64,000 bases of DNA, taken from contig NZ_CP116256.1 in NCBI RefSeq assembly GCF_027947575.1, forward strand, positions 5,022,001 to 5,086,000. Reading direction: 5' to 3'. The DNA comes from Streptomyces rubrogriseus. Its GTDB lineage: Bacteria; Actinomycetota; Actinomycetes; Streptomycetales; Streptomycetaceae. Of this stretch, positions 8,899 to 19,556 are shown piece after piece (the stretch's first letter is position 1; the number at the start of each line of letters is the position of its first letter). The notes beneath the pieces were generated by a model. The model was not told the origin of the DNA. It searched no databases and saw nothing but the letters and a program-made list of their open reading frames with translations. A program made the translations under genes and the position numbers.

Positions 8899-10353
8899 AT
8901 GCCCGCTTCCCCCGCCTCACCACGGCCGAACGCCGTGGTGGCGGTACTGGCCCTGGCCGGGATCGTCGTCGCTCTGATGCAGACCCTGGTCATCCCGATC
9001 ATCCCGGAGCTGCCGAAGCTCCTGGACGCGTCGGCCTCGGACGCGGCCTGGGCGGTGACCGCGACGTTGCTCGCCTCCGCGGTGGCCACTCCGGTCGTCG
9101 GCCGGCTCGGCGACATGTTCGGCAAGCGGCGGATGCTGCTGCTCAGCCTGGTGCTGCTGATCGCCGGTTCGGCGGTCTGCGGCCTGAGCGACGCGCTGGT
9201 CCCGATGGTCGTCGGCCGCGCCCTGCAGGGCCTGTCGGCCGCCGTGATCCCGCTCGGCATCAGCATCATGCGCGACGAACTGCCCGTCGAGCGGCTGGCC
9301 GGTGCCACCGCGGTGATGAGCGCCTCCCTCGGCGTCGGCGGCGCGCTCGGCCTGCCCGCCGCCGCGCTGATCGCCGACAAGCTCGACTGGCACATGCTGT
9401 TCTGGCTCTCCGGCACGCTCGGAGCGGTGTCGCTGGTGCTCGTGCTGACACTGGTGCCCGAGTCGGCGGTGCGCACCGGCGGCCGCTTCGACCTGCTCGG
9501 CGGCATCGGCATGGCCGCCGGCCTCGCGAGCCTGCTGCTGGCCATCTCCAAGGGCGGCGACTGGGGCTGGACCTCGGGCACCACCCTGGGCCTGTTCGCG
9601 GCGGCCGTGGTGATCCTGCTGGTCTGGGGCTGGTGGGAGCTGCACACCCCGGAGCCCCTGGTGGACCTGCGCACCACCGCCCGCCGCCAGGTGCTCTTCA
9701 CCAACCTGGCGTCCGTCGCCATCGGCTTCTCGATGTTCGCGATGTCCCTCGTCCTTCCGCAGCTGCTGCAGTTGCCCGAGGCCACCGGTTACGGACTCGG
9801 CCGCTCGCTGCTGACCACGGGTCTGGTGATGGCGCCGTCCGGCCTGGTGATGATGGCGTTCGCCCCGGTCTCGGCGAAGGTCTCCAAGTCCAGGGGCCCG
9901 AAGGTGACGCTGATGATCGGCGCCCTGATCGTGGCGGCCGGCTACGGCCTGAACATCGTGCTGATGGCCGAGGTCTGGCACCTGGTCCTGGTCTCCTGCG
10001 TCATCAGCGCGGGCATCGGCTTCGCCTACGGCGCCATGCCGTCGCTGATCATGGGCGCGGTTCCGCCGAGCGAGACGGCCGCCGCGAACAGCCTCAACAC
10101 CCTGATGCGGTCGCTCGGCACGTCGGTCGCCAGTGCCATCGCCGGTGTGATCCTGGCCCAGCTGACCATCGACCTGGGCGGCTTCGCCCTGCCGTCCGAG
10201 AACGCGTTCAAGGTGGTTATGGCCATCGGCGCGGGCGCGGCCCTGCTGGCCACCGCCCTCGCGTCCTTCATCCCCCGGCACCGCCCGGCCGGCACCCAGG
10301 CGGGCCCGGCGCCGGCCGACGGTGTCGCGTCGGAGCCCGCCTCCGTCCGCTGA
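8899..10353 (+). CDS. DHA2-type (EmrB/QacA) MFS drug exporter
   Basis: A 484-residue transporter with about 14 predicted membrane segments. Motif A is seen as GRLGDMFGKRRM and motif C-like glycines as LGVGGALGLPAAA. It expels hydrophobic drugs or secondary metabolites by proton antiport. The ATG has a purine-rich GAAAGG 13 bases upstream. It is flanked upstream by a divergent TetR gene and downstream by a strong hairpin terminator, so it appears to be a single-gene unit. Confidence 0.93.
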   Translation: MPASPASPRPNAVVAVLALAGIVVALMQTLVIPIIPELPKLLDASASDAAWAVTATLLASAVATPVVGRLGDMFGKRRMLLLSLVLLIAGSAVCGLSDALVPMVVGRALQGLSAAVIPLGISIMRDELPVERLAGATAVMSASLGVGGALGLPAAALIADKLDWHMLFWLSGTLGAVSLVLVLTLVPESAVRTGGRFDLLGGIGMAAGLASLLLAISKGGDWGWTSGTTLGLFAAAVVILLVWGWWELHTPEPLVDLRTTARRQVLFTNLASVAIGFSMFAMSLVLPQLLQLPEATGYGLGRSLLTTGLVMAPSGLVMMAFAPVSAKVSKSRGPKVTLMIGALIVAAGYGLNIVLMAEVWHLVLVSCVISAGIGFAYGAMPSLIMGAVPPSETAAANSLNTLMRSLGTSVASAIAGVILAQLTIDLGGFALPSENAFKVVMAIGAGAALLATALASFIPRHRPAGTQAGPAPADGVASEPASVR

Positions 10354-10357
10354 GGCG

Positions 10358-10389
10358 ACGGCGCCGGTCCCGGCCGGGACCGGCGCCGT
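10358..10389 (+). terminator. Perfect hairpin terminator after the DHA2 exporter
   Basis: A 32-base perfect palindrome, ACGGCGCCGGTCCCGG followed by its complement, starting four bases after the stop of the exporter. It can form a 14-bp GC stem with a four-base loop. There is no T-run, as is usual for Streptomyces terminators. Confidence 0.8.
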
Positions 10390-10448
10390 TCAGGCGAACC
10401 TGGCGGGCAACGCGCGTGGCGGCGCCCCGGCGGGTCGAGTACTGACCC

Positions 10449-11429
10449 GTGGAGCTGCCGCCGATCCCTCCGATGCTCGCCACCCCCGGCACCCTGCCGC
10501 CCGCCGGGCAGGACGCGCGCTGGGCCTACGAGACCAAGCAGGACGGCCAGCGCGTGGTGGTCTACCTGCCCGGCGACGGGAGCGTCCTGCTGCGTGCCCG
10601 CTCCGGCCAGGACATCACCGCCGCCTATCCGGAACTGGCTCCGCTCGCCACCGCGCTCGGCGGGACCCCCGCCGTACTGGACGGGGAGGTGCTGGCCCTG
10701 GACGAACAGGGCCGTGCCGACTTCCAGTTGCTCCAGTCCCGGATGGGCCTCGCGCACACTCCGGCCCGGGCGGCGCACCGGGCGGCGCGCGTTCCCGTCC
10801 ACCTGGTTCTGTTCGACGCCCTGCACCTGGCGGGCCGCTCCCTGCTGCGCCTGCCCTACACCGGCCGCCGCGAGCGGCTCACCGACCTCGGCCTGAACGG
10901 GCCGTCGTGGTCGACCCCGGCCGCGCTGGTCGGGCACGGCGAACAGGCCCTGCGGGCCACCCGCGAGCACGGCCTGGAGGGGCTGGTGTGCAAGCGGCTG
11001 GACTCGGTGTACGAGCCCGGGGTCCGCTCCCGGGCCTGGATCAAGATCCGCAACATGCGCAGCGAGGACGTCGTGGTGGGCGGCTGGCTGCCCGGCAAGG
11101 GGCGGCTCGGCGGCCTCCCCGGCGCCGTCCTGGTCGGCCAGCGCGCCGCGGGCTGGCTGCGCTACGTCGGCGGGGTCGGCACCGGCTGGAGCGCGGGCGA
11201 GCGCACCGAGCTGGCCGCGCTGCTGGCGGCCGCGGCCAGTGACGCCTGCCCCTTCGACCCGGTGCCGCGGGTGCCAGGGGCACGCTGGGTCCTGCCCCGG
11301 CTGGTGGGCGAGGTCCGCTACAGCACCCGCACCCGGGAGGGCATGCTGCGCCAGCCGTCCTGGCTCAGGCTCCGCCCGGACCTGGCGCCCGAGGAGTCGG
11401 CCGCGGACCTTCCGGACGACCTGGCGTGA
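10449..11429 (+). CDS. ATP-dependent DNA ligase, LigD ligase-domain type
   Basis: A 326-residue ligase holding the adenylation domain and an OB-fold, about the size of the isolated LigD ligase domain. Motif I is YETKQDGQR, with Lys as the AMP acceptor (K-x-D-G-x-R). Motif III/IIIa is VLFDALHLAGRSLL, motif IV EGLVCKR and motif V WIKIRN. The OB part has RYVGGVGTGWSAGER. It would seal double-strand breaks in non-homologous end joining together with the separate phosphoesterase protein encoded at 1732-2361. The start is GTG, and no strong ribosome site is seen. Confidence 0.93.
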   Translation: MELPPIPPMLATPGTLPPAGQDARWAYETKQDGQRVVVYLPGDGSVLLRARSGQDITAAYPELAPLATALGGTPAVLDGEVLALDEQGRADFQLLQSRMGLAHTPARAAHRAARVPVHLVLFDALHLAGRSLLRLPYTGRRERLTDLGLNGPSWSTPAALVGHGEQALRATREHGLEGLVCKRLDSVYEPGVRSRAWIKIRNMRSEDVVVGGWLPGKGRLGGLPGAVLVGQRAAGWLRYVGGVGTGWSAGERTELAALLAAAASDACPFDPVPRVPGARWVLPRLVGEVRYSTRTREGMLRQPSWLRLRPDLAPEESAADLPDDLA

Positions 11430-11570
11430 GCGCCTGACTCCGGGTCAGGTGTTGGGCTCGCCTTCACCGCGGGGACGCCCGTGCGCCCTTGGCGCGGGAG
11501 GGAAAAGAGGGGACCCTGAACTCCCCTTCCCCCCACAGCCGTTGGGCTGCACCAGCCCGAGGAGGACGCG

Positions 11571-12347
11571 ATGTCCCCGCGTAGCACCACGACGCCCCGC
11601 CGCAGATGGCTCACCGTACCGCTCGGTGCCCTCGCCCTCGTCGTCGCCTTTCCCGCCACCGCCTTCGCCGCCCCGCCGCCGGGGCTGCCCGGCAACGCCG
11701 ACGGCCTGGAGCGGATGTACCAGCCCGCCTACGACTACGACACCGACGGCTGCTATCCCACCCCGGCCATCGGCGCCGACGGAGCGGTCAACGGCGGGCT
11801 GAACCCGACCGGGGCGCTCAACGGCAACTGCCGGGACGCCTCCGACCTGGACAACACCAACGGCTACGCGCGGGCCAAGTGCGACGGCGACTGGTGCGCC
11901 TACATGTACGGCCTCTACTTCGAGAAGGACCAGGCCCTGCCGGGCACGAGCCTCGGCGGCCACCGGCACGACTGGGAGCACGTGGTGGTGTGGGTGAGGG
12001 ACGGCGCCGTGCGGTACGTGTCGACCTCCAACCACGGCTCGTTCAGCGTGCACGAGCGTTCCGCCGTCCGCTTCGACGGCACCCACCCGAAGATCGTCTA
12101 CCACAAGGACGGCATCAGCACCCACTGCTTCCGCCTGGCGACCTCGGGCGACGAGCCCCCGGAGAACCACGAGGGCGCCTGGCAGTACCCGGCCCTGGTG
12201 GGCTGGAACGGCTATCCGGCGGGCCTGCGCGAGAAACTGAGCAGCTACGACTTCGGCAGCGCCAACTTCGGCCTCAAGGACGGCAGCTTCGCCTCCCACC
12301 TGGCCGCCGCCAAGCCCGCCGGCATCCCCTTCGACCCGAACGCCTGA
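11571..12347 (+). CDS. Secreted NLP / NPP1 family (necrosis-inducing) protein
   Basis: A 258-residue exported protein. The N-terminus has basic residues, a hydrophobic stretch and an AFA-AP signal cleavage site around residue 33. The mature part contains the NLP heptapeptide-like motif GHRHDWEH (around residue 130), which binds divalent metal in the active site of these proteins, and at least two cysteine pairs. NLPs of plant pathogens bind plant sphingolipids and lyse dicot cells; many bacterial copies have unknown roles. ATG 11571 is preceded by GAGGAGG. It is a single-gene unit between the ligase and hemC genes. Confidence 0.93.
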   Translation: MSPRSTTTPRRRWLTVPLGALALVVAFPATAFAAPPPGLPGNADGLERMYQPAYDYDTDGCYPTPAIGADGAVNGGLNPTGALNGNCRDASDLDNTNGYARAKCDGDWCAYMYGLYFEKDQALPGTSLGGHRHDWEHVVVWVRDGAVRYVSTSNHGSFSVHERSAVRFDGTHPKIVYHKDGISTHCFRLATSGDEPPENHEGAWQYPALVGWNGYPAGLREKLSSYDFGSANFGLKDGSFASHLAAAKPAGIPFDPNA

Positions 12348-12420
12348 CGCCGGGGGCGGACAGTGGGCCGGTCGGGCGAAGCGGTCGGCCCGGGCCCCTC
12401 CGGAGCACTATCGTGTGCGC

Positions 12421-13356
12421 ATGTCCGCCCCCGAACTCATCCGCATCGTCTCCCGCGACTCCCCGATGGCACTGGCTCAGGTCGAGCGCGCCCGGGCCGA
12501 GTTGGCCGCCCTCCACCCCGGCGTCCGCACCGAGGTCGTACCGGTGCGGACCACCGGCGACAAGTGGCTCGGTGACCTGTCCCAGGTGGAGGGCAAGGGC
12601 GCGTTCACCAAGGAGGTCGACGCCGCCCTGCTGTCGGGCGAGGCCGATCTCGCGGTGCACTGCGTCAAGGACGTCCCCGCCGACCGGCCGCTGCCCGCCG
12701 GTACGGTCTTCGCCGCGTTCCTGAAGCGGGACGACGTGCGGGACGCGCTCGTCCACCCGGACGGGCTCACGCTGGACGAGCTGCCGGACGGGACCCGGGT
12801 CGGCACGTCCTCCGTGCGCCGTGTCGCCCAGCTGGCCGCCACCCACCCGCACCTGCGGTGCGTCCCCTTCCGCGGCAACGCCAACCGGCGGCTGGCGAAG
12901 CTGGCCGCGGGCGAGGCGGACGCGCTGCTGCTCGCCGTGTCCGGGCTGGAGCGCATCGGCCGGACCGACGTGATCAGCGAGGTCCTCTCCCCCGAGACGA
13001 TGATGCCGCCGATCGGCGCGGGCATCCTCGCCCTGCAGTGCCGCGAGGGCGACCGTGCGCTGATCGAGGCGGTCAGCGCACTCGGCGACCCCCGCACGCA
13101 CCGGGAGGCCACGGCGGAGCGCATGTTCCTGCACGTCCTGCAGGGGCACTGCAACAGCCCGATCGCCGGGCACGCGCAGGTGGACCGGAGCGGTGAACTC
13201 TCGCTGCGGGCCTGCGTGTTCACTCCCGACGGCAAGGTACGGCTGAACGCGCACGAGTGGGCCGGCCGCCTCGATCCGGCGACCCTCGGCACGTCGGTCG
13301 CGGTGGCCCTGCTGCGGCAGGGCGCCCGGGAGATCATCGACGGCATCGCGCACTGA
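12421..13356 (+). CDS. hemC: Hydroxymethylbilane synthase (porphobilinogen deaminase), divergent paralogue
   Basis: A 311-residue enzyme that polymerises four porphobilinogens into hydroxymethylbilane for haem and corrinoid synthesis. Seen: [10 protein letters not shown], the phosphate-binding KGAFTKEVD and [29 protein letters not shown], and the dipyrromethane-bearing Cys244 in [11 protein letters not shown]. The family consensus around that Cys is GGC, here GHC. No other haem genes are nearby, so this is probably a second copy, perhaps for a specialised tetrapyrrole or for backup. ATG 12421 chosen; a GTG two codons upstream is possible. Confidence 0.9.
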   Translation: MSAPELIRIVSRDSPMALAQVERARAELAALHPGVRTEVVPVRTTGDKWLGDLSQVEGKGAFTKEVDAALLSGEADLAVHCVKDVPADRPLPAGTVFAAFLKRDDVRDALVHPDGLTLDELPDGTRVGTSSVRRVAQLAATHPHLRCVPFRGNANRRLAKLAAGEADALLLAVSGLERIGRTDVISEVLSPETMMPPIGAGILALQCREGDRALIEAVSALGDPRTHREATAERMFLHVLQGHCNSPIAGHAQVDRSGELSLRACVFTPDGKVRLNAHEWAGRLDPATLGTSVAVALLRQGAREIIDGIAH

Positions 13357-13375
13357 GCGGCGGCCGCCCGGCGGA

Positions 13376-13900
13376 TCAGGCGGTGCCCTCCTCCGACTGG
13401 CCCCGCAGGTACGCGTTCACCTGGTGCACGAGGCCCTCGTCCCGCACCCCGCCGCACGGGGCGGCGCCGGCACCGTCGGGCAGCCCGGGGGCGCCGCTCC
13501 ACAGCCGGCGGTCGGCCCACTCCTCGTCCACCCTCAGCTGCACCTGGACGTCGACCTGGCTCAGGCTCGCCTCCGGCCCGGCGGCGTAGAGCACGGCGGT
13601 GGCCCGGCGCAGCGGGTAGACGTCGAAGCCCTCGATGAACTGGGAGTTGCGCCAGTCGAGGAAGGCGCTCTCCCCGTCGGGGCCGATCCGCACGTCGATC
13701 TGGCCGTCCTCCAGGTGGATGCCGAGGTGCCGTACGCCCCGGTTCTCGACGGTCACCCGGACCCGGAAGTACGTCAGCCCCTCGGCGGCGTCGTCGCGGC
13801 CCCGCGGCGGCTCGGCCGGCTCAAGACGGTGGACGCGGACCCGCAGGCCGGCGTGCTCGTCGTACTCCTGCCAGTCCCCGACCACGTTCGGCTCGTACAC
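13376..13900 (-). CDS. Conserved hypothetical protein, beta-rich
   Basis: A 174-residue protein not assigned to a family. It has an acidic, beta-strand-rich middle (YFRVRVTVENRGVRHLGIHL, DVQVQLRVDEEW) that looks like an immunoglobulin-like or DUF4352-type fold of extracellular proteins, but no signal peptide or membrane segment, so it is probably cytosolic. The GTG start is preceded by GAGAGGGG. It converges on hemC with 19 bases between stops. Confidence 0.65.
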   Translation of the reverse strand: MYEPNVVGDWQEYDEHAGLRVRVHRLEPAEPPRGRDDAAEGLTYFRVRVTVENRGVRHLGIHLEDGQIDVRIGPDGESAFLDWRNSQFIEGFDVYPLRRATAVLYAAGPEASLSQVDVQVQLRVDEEWADRRLWSGAPGLPDGAGAAPCGGVRDEGLVHQVNAYLRGQSEEGTA

Positions 13901-14203
13901 GGTGCCCCTCTCGACCTCTCGACGCTGCTTCCTATCCGTACGCTCAGCGCACTGTCAAATGAGCGGAATGCGCTGTGGCCAGGGGCTTCGCCCCTTTTGA
14001 TCGGTGATCAAGCGTTGCCCAGCGACGATCCGCCGGCGCCGGTCCGCGCGATCACCGGGAGCGTGCCGCACATCACGTCCAGCGACGGGGCGGCCGCACC
14101 GGTCACCGGCATGCAGCCGTTCGAGTGGCCGTCCGGGGGATTCGCGCTCAGTATCCATATATACGAGGACTTGCCAGCACCCCTGCTGAGGGAGGTGCGC
14201 GTG
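13901..14203. other. Intergenic region before the sigma factor gene with two adjacent inverted repeats
   Basis: It holds a short hairpin followed by T residues (AGGGGC-TTC-GCCCCT at 13981-13995, then TTT), which would act on rightward transcription, and just after it a perfect inverted repeat TTGATC-GGT-GATCAA (13997-14011). An AT-rich patch (TATCCATATATAC, around 14153) is the best -10-like sequence for the sigma gene. GGAGG near 14190 is its ribosome site. No gene is seen here. Confidence 0.5.
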
Positions 14204-14995
14204 ATGCGTGTCGCCGGCAGAACCCAGCCCCACCCGCACGACGACGCCCCCGACACGGCCGCGGCGTTCGAACGGCTCGCCGGGCTGCCCGAGGGACCGG
14301 AGCGCAAGGCGCTGCGGGACGATCTGATCCGGCTCTGGCTGCCCATGGCGGAGCGGATCGCCGTCCGCTTCCGGGGCCGCGGCGAGAACCTGGAGGATCT
14401 CTATCAGGTGGCGGCCCTCGGCCTGGTCAAGGCCGTCGACCACTACGACCCGGAGCGCGGCCACGCCTTCGAGGCGTACGCGGTGCCGACCGTGACCGGC
14501 GAGATCAAACGGCACTTCCGCGACCACATGTGGACCCTGCACGTACCCCGCCGGATCCAGGACCTGCGCAACCGGGTCCGCAAATCGGCGAAGGAACTGG
14601 CGCAGACCACGCCGGGGCGTGCCCCGACCGTCGAGGAGATCGCCGAGCACGCGCAGCTGACCACGGTCGAGGTGCGCACCGGCATGGAGGCCTTGGAGTG
14701 CTTCTCGGCCCTGTCGCTGGAGGCGGAGATGCCCGGCACCGACGGGTACGCCCTCGGGGACGCGCTGGGCGGCCCCGACCCCGCCTTCGACGCGGTGGTG
14801 GACCGGGTGGCCGTCCGGCCCTGCCTCGAGGCACTGCCCGAGCGCGAGCGCACCATCCTCTACCTGCGCTTCTTCGCGGGGATGACCCAGAGCCGCATCG
14901 CCCAGCAGCTCGGCATCTCGCAGATGCACGTCTCCCGGCTGCTCACCGGCTGCTTCGACCGGATACGCGAGGAGATCCTGGCGGAGGCCCGCTGA
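14204..14995 (+). CDS. SigB/SigF-family alternative RNA polymerase sigma factor
   Basis: A 263-residue group 3 sigma factor. Region 2 is seen as DLYQVAALGLVKAVDHYDP and AYAVPTVTGEIKRHFRDHMW, region 3 as RAPTVEEIAEHAQLTTVEV, and region 4 as LPERERTILYLRFFAGMTQSR with ISQMHVSRLL. This family directs general stress or sporulation genes and is normally held by an RsbW-like anti-sigma kinase. GTG 14201 and ATG 14204 are both in frame behind GGAGG; the ATG is used. Its last 53 bases overlap the 3' end of the convergent ANTAR gene. Confidence 0.93.
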   Translation: MRVAGRTQPHPHDDAPDTAAAFERLAGLPEGPERKALRDDLIRLWLPMAERIAVRFRGRGENLEDLYQVAALGLVKAVDHYDPERGHAFEAYAVPTVTGEIKRHFRDHMWTLHVPRRIQDLRNRVRKSAKELAQTTPGRAPTVEEIAEHAQLTTVEVRTGMEALECFSALSLEAEMPGTDGYALGDALGGPDPAFDAVVDRVAVRPCLEALPERERTILYLRFFAGMTQSRIAQQLGISQMHVSRLLTGCFDRIREEILAEAR

Positions 14996-15314
14996 GCCCG
15001 GACCGCCCCAGGCGGTCCTCCAGGGCGGCCAGGATCTCCGGCGGTATCACTCCGGTGCGCCCCCAGATGAGTATCGCTTCGGCCACATTGCGGAGTTTGA
15101 TGTTCGTATGCTGGGAAACTTCCTTCAGGACGATCCACCCCTCGTCCGGCGTCACCCCGCCGAGGGCGATGACCACCCCTATGGCCTGGTCGACGACGGC
15201 GTGCGAGACCACCGCCTCCTTGAGCTGCCGCACCTGCTCCTGGAGCAGGAAGATCTGGTCCGGGTCGGAGTCCGGCCCGGGGTCCGGGCGCACGTCGGTG
15301 GGGGGCACGGTCAC
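14943..15314 (-). CDS. ANTAR-domain protein
   Basis: A 123-residue protein with an ANTAR RNA-binding domain around residues 30-90 (SHAVVDQAIGVVIALGGVTPDEGW, LKEVSQHTNIKLRNVAEAIL). ANTAR domains bind tandem RNA hairpins and prevent transcription termination. There is no receiver or GAF domain, only a proline/aspartate-rich N-terminus. The Ser/Gly/Pro-rich C-terminal 30 residues are encoded opposite the sigma factor 3' end. Convergent antisense overlap of the two mRNAs could link their expression. Confidence 0.85.
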   Translation of the reverse strand: MTVPPTDVRPDPGPDSDPDQIFLLQEQVRQLKEAVVSHAVVDQAIGVVIALGGVTPDEGWIVLKEVSQHTNIKLRNVAEAILIWGRTGVIPPEILAALEDRLGRSGLSGPPPGSPRVSGRSSR

Positions 15315-15326
15315 CTCGGAGCCTCC

Positions 15327-15350
15327 GTTTCGGCACCATGTGCGGGGTAC
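15327..15350 (+). promoter_or_regulatory. Near-perfect SigB-type promoter before the VOC gene
   Basis: GTTT (15327-15330), 14 bases, then GGGTAC (15345-15350). This fits the Streptomyces SigB-family consensus GNNT-N14-16-GGGTAY exactly. Transcription would begin near 15357, giving a leader of about 77 bases before the VOC gene at 15434. Confidence 0.7.
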
Positions 15351-15433
15351 TCGCCAGGCGCCCGCCGCACTCCCGGCCGGACACTGGTGTGGAGCCGGTG
15401 GCTGCCGGTGGACGAGACCAGGACACGACTGCC

Positions 15434-16234
15434 ATGAACCACGACACGACCTCCTCCACCCGCGGGGAGAGCCTCCTGTCCACGCACTCCGTGTACGGGG
15501 CCCCCTGCTGGGTGAGTCTCACCAGCCGTGACCTGGAGGCCACCGAGGAGTTCTACTCCGCCGTGCTGGGCTGGCGGTGGCGGCCCGCCCGGCTGGGCGA
15601 ACCCTTCCGGATCGCCCTGGCCGACGGGGTGCCGGTGGCCGGGATCGCCGCCGTCGCCGCGATGTGGCAGATGGCGGTGGCATGGACGCCGTACTTCGCC
15701 GTGCGCAGTGCGGACGAGGCCGTGTCCCGCGCGCAGGAGCGCGGCGGCACCGCCGCGGTCGGGCCGATCTCCCTGCCGCCGGGGCGGGCGGCCCTGCTCG
15801 CCGACCGGGACGGGGCGACGTTCGGGATCTGGGAGGGCGAGCTGTTCTCGGACTGGGACGCCTGGCGCACCAAGCGCCCCGCCTTCATCCGGCTGCACAC
15901 CCGCGACGCCTTCGACGCCGCGATCTTCTACGGCGAGATCTTCGAGTGGGCGTCGGGGCAGGGCTGCGAGGTCCGGTACGAGGGCGACGAGGTGGTCCTG
16001 CGCCACGAGGGCGAGGTCGTGGCCCGCATCGAGTCGGGAGCACTGGGAGCGGCTCCCGACCCGGCCGTCCGGCCGCACTGGCAGATCCACTTCGCGGTCG
16101 AGGACGTCCCGGCCTGCGCCCGCGTCGCGGAGCGGCACGGTGGCAGCGTGCTCTCGCTGAGCCCCGACGAGGCGGTGCTCCGGGACGCCGACGGCGCGCA
16201 GTTCACGGTGACCGCGCGCCGCCTCGGCAGCTGA
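15434..16234 (+). CDS. Two-domain VOC (glyoxalase/bleomycin-resistance fold) protein
   Basis: A 266-residue protein made of two vicinal-oxygen-chelate domains (around 20-135: WVSLTSRDLEATEEFYSAVLGW; around 140-265: FIRLHTRDAFDAAIFYGEIFEW, then WQIHFAVEDVPACARVAERHGG). It resembles Streptomyces hydroxylase/CFP30B-like VOC proteins of unknown activity. The preceding SigB-type promoter suggests stress induction. ATG 15434 follows AGGACACGACTGCC; the frame is open upstream but non-coding. It converges with glgX ten bases away. Confidence 0.88.
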   Translation: MNHDTTSSTRGESLLSTHSVYGAPCWVSLTSRDLEATEEFYSAVLGWRWRPARLGEPFRIALADGVPVAGIAAVAAMWQMAVAWTPYFAVRSADEAVSRAQERGGTAAVGPISLPPGRAALLADRDGATFGIWEGELFSDWDAWRTKRPAFIRLHTRDAFDAAIFYGEIFEWASGQGCEVRYEGDEVVLRHEGEVVARIESGALGAAPDPAVRPHWQIHFAVEDVPACARVAERHGGSVLSLSPDEAVLRDADGAQFTVTARRLGS

Positions 16235-16244
16235 TCTCACCGGC

Positions 16245-18388
<2,144 letters not shown>

Positions 18389-18392
<4 letters not shown>

Positions 18393-18904
18393 CGGGCCTC
18401 CTCCAGAACGCCGTCGGACGTACGTGCCCGGCCGGCCGCCCGGGCCACCGGCATGATCTCTCGCGGCACTTCCAGCCCCTCCTGGGTGATCGGCTCGGGA
18501 TCCGTCGCGACCAGCGGGACGCGTTCGCCGGCGCGGGCTCGGCGCGAGAACCAGATGACCTTCGCCCCGGTGTCGGTGGCGCAGCAGCCCCAGCCGTCGC
18601 TGTTGGCCGCGAGGTGCTGCAGACAGGTGCGCAGGTCCTGGTCGGGACGGAGCGCGTGGTCGTTGCCCCCTACGGCCGTGATGAGGTGCTGGCGGTTCCA
18701 CCACATCTCGATCGACGTGTTCTTGTCGCTCGCGTGCTCGTCGATCGCCAGCAGCAGCATCTCGGCACCCGAGCACACGGGTTCGACGAGGTTCTCCAGG
18801 TTCCAGAACCGGAGGTGAGCGGCCAGGATGCGCCTGACCTGTCCGACCCGTTCCGGGCTCACTTCCACGTCGAGGTGGTAGTAGCAGGGCACTGCGGTCT
18901 TCAT
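18389..18904 (-). CDS. Degenerate RsbW-like ATP-binding (HATPase_c_2) protein coupled to glgX
   Basis: A 171-residue protein with the outline of an anti-sigma HATPase (SPERVGQVRRILAAHLRFWNLENLVEPV, then LLLAIDEHASDKN, ending DGWGCCATDTGAKVIWF). The ATP-binding boxes are altered: the expected E-x-x-x-N of the N-box is spread over HASDKN, and the glycine-rich G-box is reduced to GWG. It may therefore bind a partner without kinase activity. A vicinal Cys-Cys follows. It overlaps glgX by four bases, linking a partner-switch-like regulator to glycogen debranching. ATG 18904 is preceded by GAGG. Confidence 0.75.
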
Positions 18905-19199
18905 CGTCGTGGCTCCTCACCGCGAAGGCTCTCGCTCCTCCTCGTCCCTTGGGGGACGGGCTCCCCGATCACGAAGCGTGAGCGCTGATCGCTTCTGAGT
19001 CACTCCAGAGTGGGAGCGGTAGTCCATTCGTGCAACACGAGCAGCTCGGGGGCCGGAATCCGGGCGGGGAACGGGTGACGCAAAAGCGGTTGAAGATCCA
19101 ACAAGACGGGGCGTGACCGTCCATGCACCATGTGTGAAGAACTCGACCGTCCAGAACCCGATCGTCCGTACCACCGGACCGTCCGGAAGGTGACCGGCC
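18905..19199. other. Divergent regulatory region between the glgX and glgE units
   Basis: Near the leftward gene is an inverted repeat CGTCCC-TTGG-GGGACG (18943-18958) in the leader of the HATPase-glgX unit. A perfect inverted repeat CACTC-CA-GAGTG lies at 19001-19012. Closer to the rightward genes is a series of GACCGTCC octamers (separate entry). No convincing -35/-10 pair is visible, so an alternative sigma factor or an activator is likely. No gene is seen. Confidence 0.5.
19115..19184 (+). repeat. Iterated GACCGTCC octamers upstream of the glgE operon
   Basis: Exact GACCGTCC at 19115, 19145 and 19177, with GATCGTCC (one change) at 19160. Spacing is 30, 15 and 17 bases, in the 85 bases before the first gene of the operon. 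The arrangement looks like direct-repeat binding sites for a regulator; no known protein can be named. Confidence 0.5.
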
Positions 19200-19493
19200 A
19201 TGCTGCTCCCCGCGAAGAGCGAAGTCGCCCGGCAGCTGCGGCATTACCGCGCCTGGGAACGCTCGATGCTGGCGTCCCCCACGGACGTCACCGTCCGGAC
19301 CACCTTCGAGGACTCCGGCTACACCCTCTGCGTGCTGATGGGGAAGCGGTGCGCACGCGAGGCGGCGGACGCGGCCGAACGGTATCTGCGGTCGAACCTG
19401 GTCACCCATGCGCAGGAACAGCTCACCCATGCGCAGGAACAGCCGGAACGGCTCGCCCCGTCGGGGCACCGGGCCCCCTCCGGCGCCGCCTGA
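19200..19493 (+). CDS. DUF5133-family small regulatory-type protein
   Basis: A 97-residue protein of the Streptomyces DUF5133 family: it begins MLLPAKSEVARQLRHYRAWE, then EDSGYTLCVLMGKRCAREAADAAERYL. A sister protein is encoded at 48289-48528 (MLMPHPAVLRRLLAEYEA, YTLCVSTGTREVRRALETA). Function is unknown; members are often near HATPases and sigma factors. A GGAAGG site precedes the ATG. It lies 63 bases before glgE and is probably its first operon partner. Its C-terminus carries a duplicated seven-residue unit. Confidence 0.8.
   Translation: MLLPAKSEVARQLRHYRAWERSMLASPTDVTVRTTFEDSGYTLCVLMGKRCAREAADAAERYLRSNLVTHAQEQLTHAQEQPERLAPSGHRAPSGAA
19402..19443 (+). repeat. Exact 21-bp tandem duplication inside the DUF5133 gene
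   Basis: The 21-base unit at 19402-19422 (TCACCCATGC, then GCAGGAACAGC) is repeated exactly at 19423-19443. It adds a second THAQEQ heptapeptide without changing frame. Two perfect copies indicate a recent slippage event. Confidence 0.9.
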
Positions 19494-19556
19494 CCCGATC
19501 GGCCCAACCCAATCCGGCCGGGCCCCGCGCCCGGCCACGAGCACGGCGGAGGTGAG

